Source: a virus
DNA: 22,823 nt
Virus record (IMG/VR): IMGVR_UViG_3300030012_001143
Coordinates: 1-22,823 of that record
Direction: 5' to 3' (one strand)
The first letter of the stretch is position 1, and each line of letters starts with the position of its first letter. Of this stretch, positions 15,348 through 21,466 are shown in pieces. Under the pieces are notes generated by a model. It was not told the DNA's origin, made no database searches, and saw only the letters and a list, made by a program, of their open reading frames with translations. Both the position numbers and the translations under genes were made by a program.

Positions 15348-16640
15348 TTACGCTAGACCCTGTATATTTCTTCGTATAGGCTCGCCCCAGCTTGACGATA
15401 CAGGGCGATAACCGACGGCCAAGTATCTCATAGCATCGGCTCCATGTGACGACCAATCGTGCTTAGGCTTGCCGCGCCATGCCTTGCCGACGTCATCCCA
15501 ATCGCGGCGATAGTTCATTAGCGCATTAATGCCCCGGTCGCACTTTTCCTTGTCAAACCAGGCCATAGGGATAGTAGAGCGCACTTGCTGTATGCCGTCC
15601 TCGATGCCCATCATGGGGCATATTTCTATGTTAAACAGTCCCAATGACTGCAGCACCTCATAGCGTGATTTACCTGTCCCTAGCTCTTTCACCCTAACGT
15701 CATGCGGCAAAATATGTGATTGGTAGTGATAGCCCTTTTCCTGCAGCACCTTTGCGTAATGATCTAATGCGTAACCACTGGCCTCATAGTAATCAATCAG
15801 GCGCACTTCCTTGCCAACGTACTGCGCAAACCAAATAGCAGTGCTGTCGTCCATTCCCAAGTCCCACGCCGTTACGACGCCGACATTGCGATCATATGGA
15901 ACATTAGAGATACGCTCTTCGTCTCGCGCCTCTGCCATCTCTACCGCGTAATATGCGCCCTCTCGATAGGTCAGGAAGCCACCCTCCCAGATGTGGTCGT
16001 AGGTTTCTGGACGCAGCTTGAGGTCTTGGCGGCGCTCTCTTTCAAGAACAACTGGGAAGTACGGGTTATCTCGCCAGTTGATTTCGGCAATCTTGCAATG
16101 CTCTGGCGGCGTGTCGCGGAACCTTTGATGCGTAGCCGACTGGCTAGACTCTGGGTTGTAGCTTACCCATACCTCAGAGTCCTCTTCGCGCACTGTAGGG
16201 ATTAGCTTGTCGTAGGCGTCCCTGCTAACCGTTTCTGCCTCATCAATCCAACAGAGCAAAATACGAGACTTAGATTTAATACTGTCCAGATTACGCCGTA
16301 GACCGCTAAAGGTGAATTCGATGTTGCGGTCTTTAGAGCGAATATAACGCTCACCAATCTCATAGTAGTCTTCAAGCCAATCATACGCCCGGATCGCCCC
16401 CTCAATCTCCGTGAAGCTGGATTCCGCCAGGCTATTCATGTACTCCCGGGCGCATAGTATCTGCCCTTGCCTACCCTCTTGGCCCCAAATGTAGCCGCGC
16501 ACAGCAGCCATTGTTGCGAACGACCTCGATTTTCCTGATCCCCGGCCACCATACGCAACTCGATACCTCGCCTCACCGTTGAACAGGTCGACCAGCTTTG
16601 GCGGCAACTCAATGGTTTTGGTATTCGGGCTCGTCGTCAT
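15348..16640 (-). CDS. terL: Terminase large subunit (430 aa)
   Basis: This is the packaging motor ATPase and nuclease. Walker A GGRGSGKS is at residues 31-38. Walker B ILLCWIDE is at about 127-134, with the catalytic Glu at 134. The coupling-type motif VWVSYNPES is at about 157-165. The C-terminal RNase H-like nuclease has its first catalytic Asp in TAWDLGMDD (residue 260 region) and a late HDWSSHGADAMRYLAVGY block carrying the last metal-binding Asp. The layout matches PBSX/Terminase_3-like subunits of usual length. It converts ATP hydrolysis into DNA translocation through the portal and cuts the concatemer. The start overlaps the small subunit gene by 32 bp, so the two are almost surely co-translated. 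Confidence 0.95.
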   Translation of the reverse strand: MTTSPNTKTIELPPKLVDLFNGEARYRVAYGGRGSGKSRSFATMAAVRGYIWGQEGRQGQILCAREYMNSLAESSFTEIEGAIRAYDWLEDYYEIGERYIRSKDRNIEFTFSGLRRNLDSIKSKSRILLCWIDEAETVSRDAYDKLIPTVREEDSEVWVSYNPESSQSATHQRFRDTPPEHCKIAEINWRDNPYFPVVLERERRQDLKLRPETYDHIWEGGFLTYREGAYYAVEMAEARDEERISNVPYDRNVGVVTAWDLGMDDSTAIWFAQYVGKEVRLIDYYEASGYALDHYAKVLQEKGYHYQSHILPHDVRVKELGTGKSRYEVLQSLGLFNIEICPMMGIEDGIQQVRSTIPMAWFDKEKCDRGINALMNYRRDWDDVGKAWRGKPKHDWSSHGADAMRYLAVGYRPVSSSWGEPIRRNIQGLA

Positions 16641-17013
16641 CTACATAGTGCTCGTGATCTGGCAGCTTTGCAGTTAGCTCAATGCGTGTAGGCGGCGCTT
16701 CTACTGGGTCAGGCACTGTTTCTTTCCAGCCGCCCCTAGTCTTTAAGAAAAAGATTTGGGCTGTTGTGTTGCCCTCTGTTGCGCTACGCAATAACGATTG
16801 TGCCACTGTACCCACAGCCTTGGCGCAACCCCTTTTATATGCGGCAGAAACCTCTTCATCACGGGCCATGATCTCCCGAAATGTGCGCGTAGGGATGCCC
16901 AGATAATCGCATAGTTGCGTTTGATTTAGGACAGCCGCCAACTTCTCGACCTCTACAATCTGGTCTTCAGTGAGCTCTGTGCGCGGCCTGCCGCCTTTGT
17001 TGATTTCGTCCAT
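16609..17013 (-). CDS. terS: Terminase small subunit (134 aa)
   Basis: It recognises viral DNA for packaging and stimulates the large subunit. The N-terminal helix-turn-helix region reads GGRPRTELTEDQIVEVEKLA, then LNQTQLCDYLGIPTRTFREI. A helical oligomerisation region follows (DEEVSAAYKRGCAKAVGTVAQSLLRSATEG, FFLKTRGGWKE), and the tail is acidic (DHEHYVDDDEPEYQNH), the part that usually meets the large subunit. The F-x-LKT-x-x-GW motif is standard for this family. I chose the ATG at 17013, 4 bp after the methyltransferase stop. A TTG at 17031 would add six residues but has its ribosome site too close. The 32-bp overlap with terL supports the pairing. Confidence 0.88.
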   Translation of the reverse strand: MDEINKGGRPRTELTEDQIVEVEKLAAVLNQTQLCDYLGIPTRTFREIMARDEEVSAAYKRGCAKAVGTVAQSLLRSATEGNTTAQIFFLKTRGGWKETVPDPVEAPPTRIELTAKLPDHEHYVDDDEPEYQNH

Positions 17014-17017
17014 GTCG

Positions 17018-18256
17018 TTAATCGCCGCCAAAACCCTCGCCCGTTTCAGAATGCGTTGCTTTTTTGCCGGTGTAATCCTGCCAGCGATTAATAATTACAT
17101 CACAATATTTGGGGTCTAACTCAACTAATCTGGCGTGCCGAGACATACGCTCGCAAGCAATCAGTGTAGAGCCCGAACCACCGAAACAGTCGATGACCAC
17201 GTCCCCCGTCTTGCTACTGTTTTCTAACGCTCTTTCGATTAACTCTACAGGTTTTTGGGTCGGGTGAACGTAATTCTGGTGTGCCTCTCGGCGCATCTGC
17301 CATACATCAGACTCGGCTCTACTGCCGTACCAGCGCCCAGCACAGTAAAAAATAAACTCGTGCTGCGGGCGATACTCCTGATTGCCAAGGCCGATAGACT
17401 TTTTATCCCAGACGATGCACGCTTTAACTGAGCGCCCCAATTCCTCTAAAGCGGCCTCAAACTGTGCATAGGTTCGCCAAGTGAAACAGGCGTATAGCGG
17501 CACATCAGGCTTCGAATGCGTCATAGCAGTCGCTAGCGCGTCACGAACCAGCGATATGAGACTGTCGCCTTTCAGATCATCGTTAATGATCATCCCGTGA
17601 GCTTTGACTTTAGCGCCCTTTGTAGTGTCCCCCGCGGCGCGTCCACCGCCATAGCTCATACCGTATGGGGGGTCTGTAAAGATGAGGTCCGCGCGGCTAT
17701 CCATCATCCCGTCATAAGACGTTGTCGCCGTAGCATCACCGCAGACCAGCTTATGATCGCCAAGAATCCAAACGTCTCCCAGAACAGTTTCAGGATGTTC
17801 AGGAAGATGCGGCAACGCGTCTTCATCTGTTTTTCCGTCTACGATCTCAGGTTGTAATAACTGAGCAAGTTCATTTGTGTCAAAACCGATCAAATCAAGG
17901 TCAAAGTCTAGCTCTTGCAACCTCAAAAGCTCTGCGCTTAGAACTTCTGTATCCCAACCAGCATTTAGCGCCAGCTTGTTGTCCGCAATTACGTAGGCTT
18001 TTTTCTGCGCTTCTGATAAGCCGGTTAGTGTAATGGTTGGCACGGACGCAAGGCCGAGCCGTTTAGCAGCTAACACTCTGCCATGTCCCGCTATGATACT
18101 GCTATCTTCATCAATCAAAACGGGGTTAGTGAACCCAAACTCTGTGATGCTTGCCTCGATTTGAGCCACCTGGCTGTCGGAGTGCGTTCGCGAGTTTAGC
18201 GCGTAAGGTATTATTTTTTCGCTGCTTACGTACTCAATCTGTAAACTTCGATCCAT
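17018..18256 (-). CDS. ParB-domain / DNA methyltransferase fusion (412 aa)
   Basis: Residues 1-100 form a ParB/Srx-type N-terminal domain: L-N-SRTHSD at 20-27, VAQIEASITEFGF-x-NP near 30-45 and the box II motif IIAGHGR-x-x-A at 54-63. Residues 155-400 are an amino-methyltransferase: the catalytic DPPY at 195-198, HPTQKP at 331-336, the S-adenosylmethionine site DCFGGSGS at 356-363 and ELDPKY at 379-384. DPPY before FxGxG means a beta-class enzyme, which methylates adenine N6 or cytosine N4. No restriction endonuclease gene is adjacent, so it is probably an orphan modifier, for defence evasion or packaging/regulation marking. The start ATG at 18256 has a GGGGAAG ribosome site. The target sequence cannot be told from here. 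Confidence 0.93.
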   Translation of the reverse strand: MDRSLQIEYVSSEKIIPYALNSRTHSDSQVAQIEASITEFGFTNPVLIDEDSSIIAGHGRVLAAKRLGLASVPTITLTGLSEAQKKAYVIADNKLALNAGWDTEVLSAELLRLQELDFDLDLIGFDTNELAQLLQPEIVDGKTDEDALPHLPEHPETVLGDVWILGDHKLVCGDATATTSYDGMMDSRADLIFTDPPYGMSYGGGRAAGDTTKGAKVKAHGMIINDDLKGDSLISLVRDALATAMTHSKPDVPLYACFTWRTYAQFEAALEELGRSVKACIVWDKKSIGLGNQEYRPQHEFIFYCAGRWYGSRAESDVWQMRREAHQNYVHPTQKPVELIERALENSSKTGDVVIDCFGGSGSTLIACERMSRHARLVELDPKYCDVIINRWQDYTGKKATHSETGEGFGGD

Positions 18257-18302
18257 ATACGATTACTTCCCCTTTCAGCCACCCATTGATGTGTTCGGGT
18301 GT

Positions 18303-18497
18303 TTATTCTGGTGGGTCGAGCGGATAGGCCCAGTATAGGCCTTTACTGTATCCGGCTATGATTGTGCCTGTGTCGATATCGGCTTGACTGATTGGGTAAG
18401 TTTCGACGCTTTCGTCATCAAAGGCAATCAAATACGTGCCTTCCTTTTTCGGAAGGGTTTCAATCGGGTGCCACTCGATCACTATCTCTTGATACAT
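18303..18497 (-). CDS. DUF551-like small protein (64 aa)
   Basis: The sequence YQEIVIEWHPIETLPKKEGT, then YLIAFDDESVETYPIS and a late GYSKGLYWAYPLDPPE follows the W-x-x-I-x-T-LP-x-x-G-x-Y-L-I-AF pattern of DUF551-like phage and prophage proteins (usually 60-80 residues). Their function is unknown. I use the ATG at 18497, which has GGGG about 8 nt upstream; a GTG two codons earlier lies too near that site. It overlaps the end of the upstream gene by 38 bp, more than is usual in this operon. A 45-bp gap follows, before the methyltransferase start, and I see nothing in it beyond the latter's ribosome site. Confidence 0.65.
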   Translation of the reverse strand: MYQEIVIEWHPIETLPKKEGTYLIAFDDESVETYPISQADIDTGTIIAGYSKGLYWAYPLDPPE

Positions 18498-18753
18498 GCC
18501 CACTGCCCCAAGGCTTTGTAATCCACTGCTGCCGCCATTTACTTAGCTCATACCGTGTAACGTCCTGGTCGCTACTGTTGACGCGCTTTGTAACCCGTAT
18601 TTTATCCTGCGACGTCCCATAAACAATAACCGCCATAGCCTGTTTTTTATTGATACCTAACAGCTCTTGTATGTCTTGTGACGTAAAAGATGTAATCTCC
18701 ATTTTTTGCAGTGCCTCGAATCGCTCAGGCGCTGACGCTTTCTGTGTTTTCAC
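18460..18753 (-). CDS. Small HTH-like hypothetical protein (97 aa)
   Basis: The centre, EITSFTSQDIQELLGINKKQ followed by AMAVIVYGTSQDKIRVTKRV, reads as a winged-helix/helix-turn-helix unit: helix (SQDIQELLG), turn (IN), recognition helix (KKQAMAVIVYG) and a beta wing (KIRVTKRV...VTRYELSKW). The C-terminal part (WITKPWGSGHVSRDSDRVAPD) looks disordered. It may bind DNA or be a small regulator of the early operon; this is inference. The GTG at 18753 is 2 bp after the upstream stop, consistent with coupling, though its ribosome site is poor. An ATG at 18702 with GAGG 11 nt upstream is the alternative and would keep the HTH intact. Confidence 0.6.
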   Translation of the reverse strand: MKTQKASAPERFEALQKMEITSFTSQDIQELLGINKKQAMAVIVYGTSQDKIRVTKRVNSSDQDVTRYELSKWRQQWITKPWGSGHVSRDSDRVAPD

Positions 18754-18755
18754 AG

Positions 18756-18944
18756 TTACAAAGACTCATACCATGAGCAATCTCGGTCGTCGTAATTAGG
18801 GTGCCCGCGCGTTCCTTTGTGACGAACCCAGCTGTCAACCATCGCGCAGTAATGAGTCGCTTCTCTTTCTGCATCCACATAGTCACCCGTACTGACAAAA
18901 CTATAGGCGACGGTAATTCCAATGATCATTAATACTTCTTTCAT
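18756..18944 (-). CDS. Small protein with N-terminal hydrophobic helix (62 aa)
   Basis: Residues 4-17 (VLMIIGITVAYSFV) form a hydrophobic helix that could be a membrane anchor or an uncleaved signal. The rest is polar: DAEREATHYCAMVDSWVRHKG and GHPNYDDRDCSWYESL. The 'ExxHYCxMVxxW...GxPxY' block is one I recall from many small phage proteins of unknown function, most often beginning with the same short hydrophobic stretch. A GAGGAG ribosome site lies about 8 nt before the ATG at 18944, the best in this part of the operon. A location at the host inner membrane is plausible. Two Cys (in HYC and DDRDC) might form a disulfide if the body faces the periplasm. Confidence 0.65.
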   Translation of the reverse strand: MKEVLMIIGITVAYSFVSTGDYVDAEREATHYCAMVDSWVRHKGTRGHPNYDDRDCSWYESL

Positions 18945-18964
18945 ATCATTGTTCTCCTCATAGG

Positions 18965-19402
18965 TCAGATGTTTTTCAAACTACGATGATACTCCACATT
19001 ATTGAGGTGCTGCTCCAAAATGTCAGCTCTGTTCGTGTTCCAATATGGCACGGCTAATCGCTCATCTTCGAGCATTTCGTTAATGCTTTTATCGTGACCT
19101 TCGACCCAAATCTCGCCTAGCGTTCTGCCATATTTACCCCGGTCAAGATACGTTTTTACAAAAATCTCACCGCTTTGCGGGATCAACCTCCGCACAAACT
19201 CTGTCGCTAATACGCCTAACGCCTTGAGGTCTTCAGTCCCACCCGCGACCATTCTCTTTTCTGGCGTATCGATTCCATATAGCCGGATATCTTCCTCTTT
19301 CCAACACCCGAACCCCAAATCGAGTTTTGCGCGTAAGGTATCGCCATCAACTACGCGCCCACAAACACCCCTGTAGAAATATCGTTCTCGGTCACCGTGC
19401 AT
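18965..19402 (-). CDS. Thermonuclease-fold (SNase-like) nuclease (145 aa)
   Basis: The catalytic pattern of staphylococcal nuclease is intact: VVDGDT at 17-22 (metal ligands Asp19/Asp21), IRLYGIDTPE at 39-48 (catalytic Arg40, Asp45, Thr46, Glu48), KYGRTLGEIWV with catalytic Arg93, and the closing S-x-NEMLEDERLAVPYW. These enzymes cut DNA or RNA using Ca2+. There is no signal peptide, so this one acts inside the cell, perhaps in host DNA breakdown or recombination. I chose the ATG at 19402 because AAGGAGG sits 9 nt upstream; a longer reading frame to 19456 lacks a ribosome site and overlaps the zinc-ribbon gene. The gene starts inside the last codons of that gene (11-bp overlap), so they are coupled. 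Confidence 0.88.
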   Translation of the reverse strand: MHGDRERYFYRGVCGRVVDGDTLRAKLDLGFGCWKEEDIRLYGIDTPEKRMVAGGTEDLKALGVLATEFVRRLIPQSGEIFVKTYLDRGKYGRTLGEIWVEGHDKSINEMLEDERLAVPYWNTNRADILEQHLNNVEYHRSLKNI

Positions 19403-19535
19403 TGCCCGCCCCCTCCTTTTTTCTCCAACGAATGTAAACGCGCCCACACGCCACACACTTTTCGTATTTTGTCACGACAATTTTGTCTTTCGTTTCTTGT
19501 CGCTCGACCATAACACCGCCGCAACTGCACTGCAT
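19392..19535 (-). CDS. 47-residue zinc-ribbon-like protein
   Basis: A short reading frame fills the gap between the NinG-like and thermonuclease genes. It begins MQCSCGGVMVERQETKDKIV and continues VTKYEKCVACGRVYIRWRKK with a short Gly/Ala tail. Two knuckles, C-S-C-GG (Cys3, Cys5) and C-VA-CGR (Cys27, Cys30), about 22 residues apart make a zinc ribbon; the first is CxC rather than CxxC. The tail is basic. AGGGGAAG lies about 6 nt before the ATG at 19535, and the TGA overlaps the next start by 11 bp, both in keeping with the operon's style. It may bind nucleic acid or a partner nuclease. The function is unknown; the gene is probably real. Confidence 0.7.
   Translation of the reverse strand: MQCSCGGVMVERQETKDKIVVTKYEKCVACGRVYIRWRKKEGAGNAR
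19412..19418 (-). promoter_or_regulatory. Strong Shine-Dalgarno site for the thermonuclease gene
   Basis: The minus strand reads AAGGAGG here, 9 nt before the ATG at 19402. This perfect match decides between that ATG and longer in-frame starts. It lies inside the end of the zinc-ribbon gene, so ribosomes finishing that gene can restart here. Confidence 0.75.
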
Positions 19536-19544
19536 ATGCTTCCC

Positions 19545-19958
19545 CTAGAAGTAATCTTCAAACTCTATACGACCCGTAGCCCCACACTCCCGCAGCTGAA
19601 GCATCATGTCTAGCTGCTCTCGATAATGTTTAGCTATGTCGCCTTTGCCCTTTGTCTTACGTGCGATCTTGCCTGCCTGTATATCATTCGCCACCTCTCT
19701 GATGCGCTCACGCTCAAATTCAGACAGCATTCTTTGCATCCAATTACCGCCCTCGAGCTGATGACAGCCATAACACGCACTTATCGCATTTAGCCCCATA
19801 AACCTTGTCGCCCAGGTGCCGCGGCCGATACCGTGACTACAATGCAAACCCCGGTGCCCCTCTGGGTATTTAGTTCCGCACCGTTCGCACGCCCAGCCTG
19901 CTCGCTCCTTAACGCATTTGGCAAACGATGTATCTGCGGGCGTAATTTTTACTCCCAT
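19545..19958 (-). CDS. NinG/HNH-like recombination nuclease (137 aa)
   Basis: A Cys/His metal domain occupies residues 23-72: ACERCG (Cys24, Cys27), LHCSHGIGRG (His39, Cys40, His42), a conserved Asn57 and ACYGCHQLEGGN (Cys62, Cys65, His66). The order CxxC, H-x-x-H, N, CxxCH is the HNH/NinG arrangement. The C-terminal half is helical and charged (SEFERERIREVANDIQAGKI, ARKTKGKGDIAKHYREQLDM). Lambda NinG (Rap) targets branched recombination intermediates and is about 200 residues; this one is shorter. It overlaps the NinB-like gene by 10 bp, the same functional pair as in lambdoid phages. A general HNH endonuclease is the main alternative. Confidence 0.78.
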   Translation of the reverse strand: MGVKITPADTSFAKCVKERAGWACERCGTKYPEGHRGLHCSHGIGRGTWATRFMGLNAISACYGCHQLEGGNWMQRMLSEFERERIREVANDIQAGKIARKTKGKGDIAKHYREQLDMMLQLRECGATGRIEFEDYF

Positions 19959-20353
19959 GTGTTTCTACCAAACGGCACAACGATGTCAAACTTCTCCGCT
20001 AGGTGTTTCGAAATAACCTGATAAACCATGTCGACCTCTTGCGTAGTTAGGTCAGAGGTCGACGTTTTATCTAAGACTTTCGCTTGTATCGGTTTCCACA
20101 TGTGATCTTTCACAATTTGCATGGTGGGAGTAATTTCTACCGTTGGCTTCAGTACCTCGCGCATGTCCATGCCCCGGGCACACATTTGCTCTGACACATC
20201 CCGTAGATAAGCGTGCAGCGCATTATTCTGTTTAACAGTGCGCTGCCCACGAGTAATTGCAAAAGTTATATCTGCATCTTGATTTGCGTTTATATAGTCA
20301 ATCAGTGCCTTGCGCTCTTCGCGATTACTCACAATCCATGTTTCACCTGACAT
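19949..20353 (-). CDS. NinB-like recombination mediator (134 aa)
   Basis: The sequence resembles lambda NinB (Orf), a single-strand-binding mediator of strand annealing. It has a strand-rich start (SGETWIVSNREERKALIDYI), a pair of strands ending FAITRGQRT, then the diagnostic VKQNNALHAYLRDVSEQM. The middle matches the family (DMREVLKPTVEITPTMQIVK), as does the final helical part (TTQEVDMVYQVISKHLAEKF). About 140 residues is normal. I use the ATG at 20353 with an AGGTG-type ribosome site 8 nt upstream; a GTG at 20362 is too close to it. It overlaps neighbours on both sides. Together with the annealing protein and SSB at 21735-22823 it suggests a RecA-independent recombination pathway. Confidence 0.82.
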   Translation of the reverse strand: MSGETWIVSNREERKALIDYINANQDADITFAITRGQRTVKQNNALHAYLRDVSEQMCARGMDMREVLKPTVEITPTMQIVKDHMWKPIQAKVLDKTSTSDLTTQEVDMVYQVISKHLAEKFDIVVPFGRNTWE

Positions 20354-20720
20354 GCCGCACACCTTTTGAGTCTACATATTGGCCGTGTGCAGATAACCAT
20401 TTTTCTGCTTGCGTAGGGTTGTCCATAAAATCATGCGTCAACATGTCCAGCATTGTCCATTGCCTCACAGGGATCGGCTCGCCAGGCTTCAGCTCTGGTC
20501 TGAATTGCGCAGGACTCCCGCCCATTTTGTTAGCGCGACTCAACCACATGTTTACAAATCTGGACATCCCCCGGCGCGTCTTACGCTTGCTTGGATTCGC
20601 TTCCAGCCAACAATCCATTGCGTCTAACTCAGTGAAAACATCCACCTCTTTGTAGGCGTGCTGCCACTTCGCAAGCTGCTCGTCAGAGGGTTGCCAATCG
20701 TCACCTTGCTGGGTCTTCAT
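20343..20720 (-). CDS. Replication-associated hypothetical protein (125 aa)
   Basis: The motif W-x-PSDEQLAKW-x-x-AYKEVDV, then ELDAMDCWLEANPSKRKTRRGMSRFVNMWLSRA is common in phage and prophage proteins next to or fused with replication genes (primosome or replisome-organiser C-termini). There it lets a short helical domain contact partners or DNA. Here it stands alone, followed by FRPELKPGEPIPVRQWTMLD and a short tail. No ATPase or nuclease motif is present. The ATG overlaps the upstream stop by ATGA and the gene overlaps the NinB-like gene by 11 bp. A role in replication initiation is inferred from motif and context, not proved. Confidence 0.65.
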   Translation of the reverse strand: MKTQQGDDWQPSDEQLAKWQHAYKEVDVFTELDAMDCWLEANPSKRKTRRGMSRFVNMWLSRANKMGGSPAQFRPELKPGEPIPVRQWTMLDMLTHDFMDNPTQAEKWLSAHGQYVDSKGVRHVR

Positions 20721-21139
20721 TCGTAATCACTCCGCGTCAGCTCTGGAAGGTTAGTAGCACGTTGATCACTAGACGTCTGTTCCCGCGTTCTAAAAAAACC
20801 ATCGTGCTGTGGATACATCCTGTGAAAACGCCTAGCGTAATACGCTCTGTAATTATTGTTAAGCTTAAAAGGTTGTTTGGAAGGTATCGGCACAGGCTCG
20901 CCGCCGTTAATGTTGCCCGAGTGGTCTGTAGGCAAACTAGCAAATATTTTGCTCGACACTGTCGGGGTATTTACGTCTACCTCCCACCTGATGCGCTCGA
21001 AAATAGCATTGGCGCTATAGTGCTTAAAGCCAGCGTGTATCACGTTATTTGTAAACTTAACGAATAAGCGCCAAACTTCTGGGTGTTCATTGTGAAACGC
21101 CTGGCATTGCTCTGCCATTTCTTCCTGTCTAGTTTTCAT
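20717..21139 (-). CDS. Conserved phage protein of unknown function (140 aa)
   Basis: The first half reads AFHNEHPEVWRLFVKFTNNV and GFKHYSANAIFERIRWEV. The second half has FKLNNNYRAYYARRFHRMYP and DGFFRTREQ. The signature W-x-x-F...HY-x-x-x-x-I-x-x-RIRWE...K-x-NNNY-x-x-x-YAR-x-F...P...FF-x-x-R is widely seen in phages and prophages with no known activity; a compact helical domain is expected. I chose the ATG at 21139, preceded by AAGGGG 5 nt upstream. A GTG 15 codons earlier lacks a ribosome site. It is the first gene after the structured gap and probably opens the operon; any promoter must lie at 21140-21466. Confidence 0.72.
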   Translation of the reverse strand: MKTRQEEMAEQCQAFHNEHPEVWRLFVKFTNNVIHAGFKHYSANAIFERIRWEVDVNTPTVSSKIFASLPTDHSGNINGGEPVPIPSKQPFKLNNNYRAYYARRFHRMYPQHDGFFRTREQTSSDQRATNLPELTRSDYE

Positions 21140-21343
21140 TTTTTCCCCTTTTACTGCACAAGCTTCGCCCGTGCTGTTACACACTATACGTTACAAGATA
21201 ACGAGCTACGACTGCTGTATCGAATCTTGACGTCTATCCCGCCTACCTGCTCTCGGCATTCGGGGGCGTGCATAGAGAGGGTCAACTCTGCTCCGGGGTT
21301 ATTTGGTTCCCCGGCCTACCGCCCAACAGTCTCTGGGGATTGT

Positions 21344-21375
21344 TTGCGGTTTTGCTTAGGCTTCGATAAAATCGA
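21344..21375 (+). promoter_or_regulatory. Possible plus-strand promoter overlapped by a 13-bp dyad
   Basis: TTGCGG (21344-21349) and TAAAAT (21367-21372) are separated by 17 bp, which would start a plus-strand RNA near 21379. The -35 box matches the consensus at only half its positions; the -10 box matches at five of six. TCGATaaaATCGA (21363-21375), a perfect dyad, covers the -10 box and could be an operator for the XRE-like protein encoded at 21467-21751. This is weak, purely sequence-based evidence. Confidence 0.25.
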
Positions 21376-21408
21376 TGTGCCGTAGCTTCAGATCCCCTTT
21401 GAAGCGAT

Positions 21409-21463
21409 GGCACTCCTAAAAGTAGTACCCCCCCGAGTGCCGCAACACACCGGGGGGTTTTAA
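21409..21463 (+). terminator. Plus-strand intrinsic terminator that can fold as an H-type pseudoknot
   Basis: On the plus strand CCCCCCG (21429-21435) and CGGGGGG (21451-21457) form a 7-bp GC stem followed at once by TTTTAATTT. This is a good intrinsic terminator for plus-strand transcription. GGCACTC (21409-21415) can instead pair with GAGTGCC (21435-21441). With the C-run in its loop and the G-run after it, both stems can form together as an H-type pseudoknot with no bases between them. On the minus strand the stem is followed by GTACTACTTTT, a poorer terminator for the gene at 21467-21751. Confidence 0.55.
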
Positions 21464-21466
21464 TTT

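Larger units (their letters stand above)
21140..21466. ncRNA. Structured intergenic region, candidate RNA and control region
   Basis: This is the only gap over 300 bp. Perfect or near-perfect inverted repeats crowd it: CTCTC/GAGAG (21250-21254 with 21275-21279), CCGGGG/CCCCGG (21293-21298 with 21309-21314), GGGGAT/ATCCCC (21335-21340 with 21392-21397) enclosing TCGATaaaATCGA (21363-21375), GCTTCA/TGAAGC (21385-21390 with 21400-21405), GGCACTC/GAGTGCC (21409-21415 with 21435-21441) and CCCCCCG/CGGGGGG (21429-21435 with 21451-21457). Some are mutually exclusive, for instance ATCCCC lies in the loop of GCTTCA/TGAAGC. There is no tRNA or tmRNA cloverleaf. It lies between the repressor-like gene and the recombination operon. 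It could be a leader or riboregulator of the minus-strand operon, a plus-strand RNA, or an origin. RNA expression is inference. Confidence 0.4.

Noticed and set aside
18725-18922. 65-codon frame overlapping the small hydrophobic-helix protein
   Set aside because: Shifted frame of the 18756-18944 gene, which has the strong GAGGAG site and a recognisable HYCxMV block.
18965-19456. Longer thermonuclease reading frame starting near 19456
   Set aside because: No ribosome site there, and the ATG at 19402 has a perfect AAGGAGG 9 nt upstream; the extra 18 residues lack similarity to the fold.
20717-21184. Extended start (GTG at 21184) for the first operon gene
   Set aside because: The AAGGGG site fits the ATG at 21139; the extra 15 residues have no ribosome site and run into the structured gap.
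21083-21385. Plus-strand reading frame of about 100 codons over the structured gap
   Set aside because: Overlaps the start of a good minus-strand gene, no ribosome site, and the protein has no recognisable pattern; the inverted repeats explain the sequence better.
21140-21466. tRNA or tmRNA in the structured gap
   Set aside because: No acceptor stem with a GTTC-type T-arm at correct distance and no tag reading frame ending in Ala-Ala; only generic hairpins.
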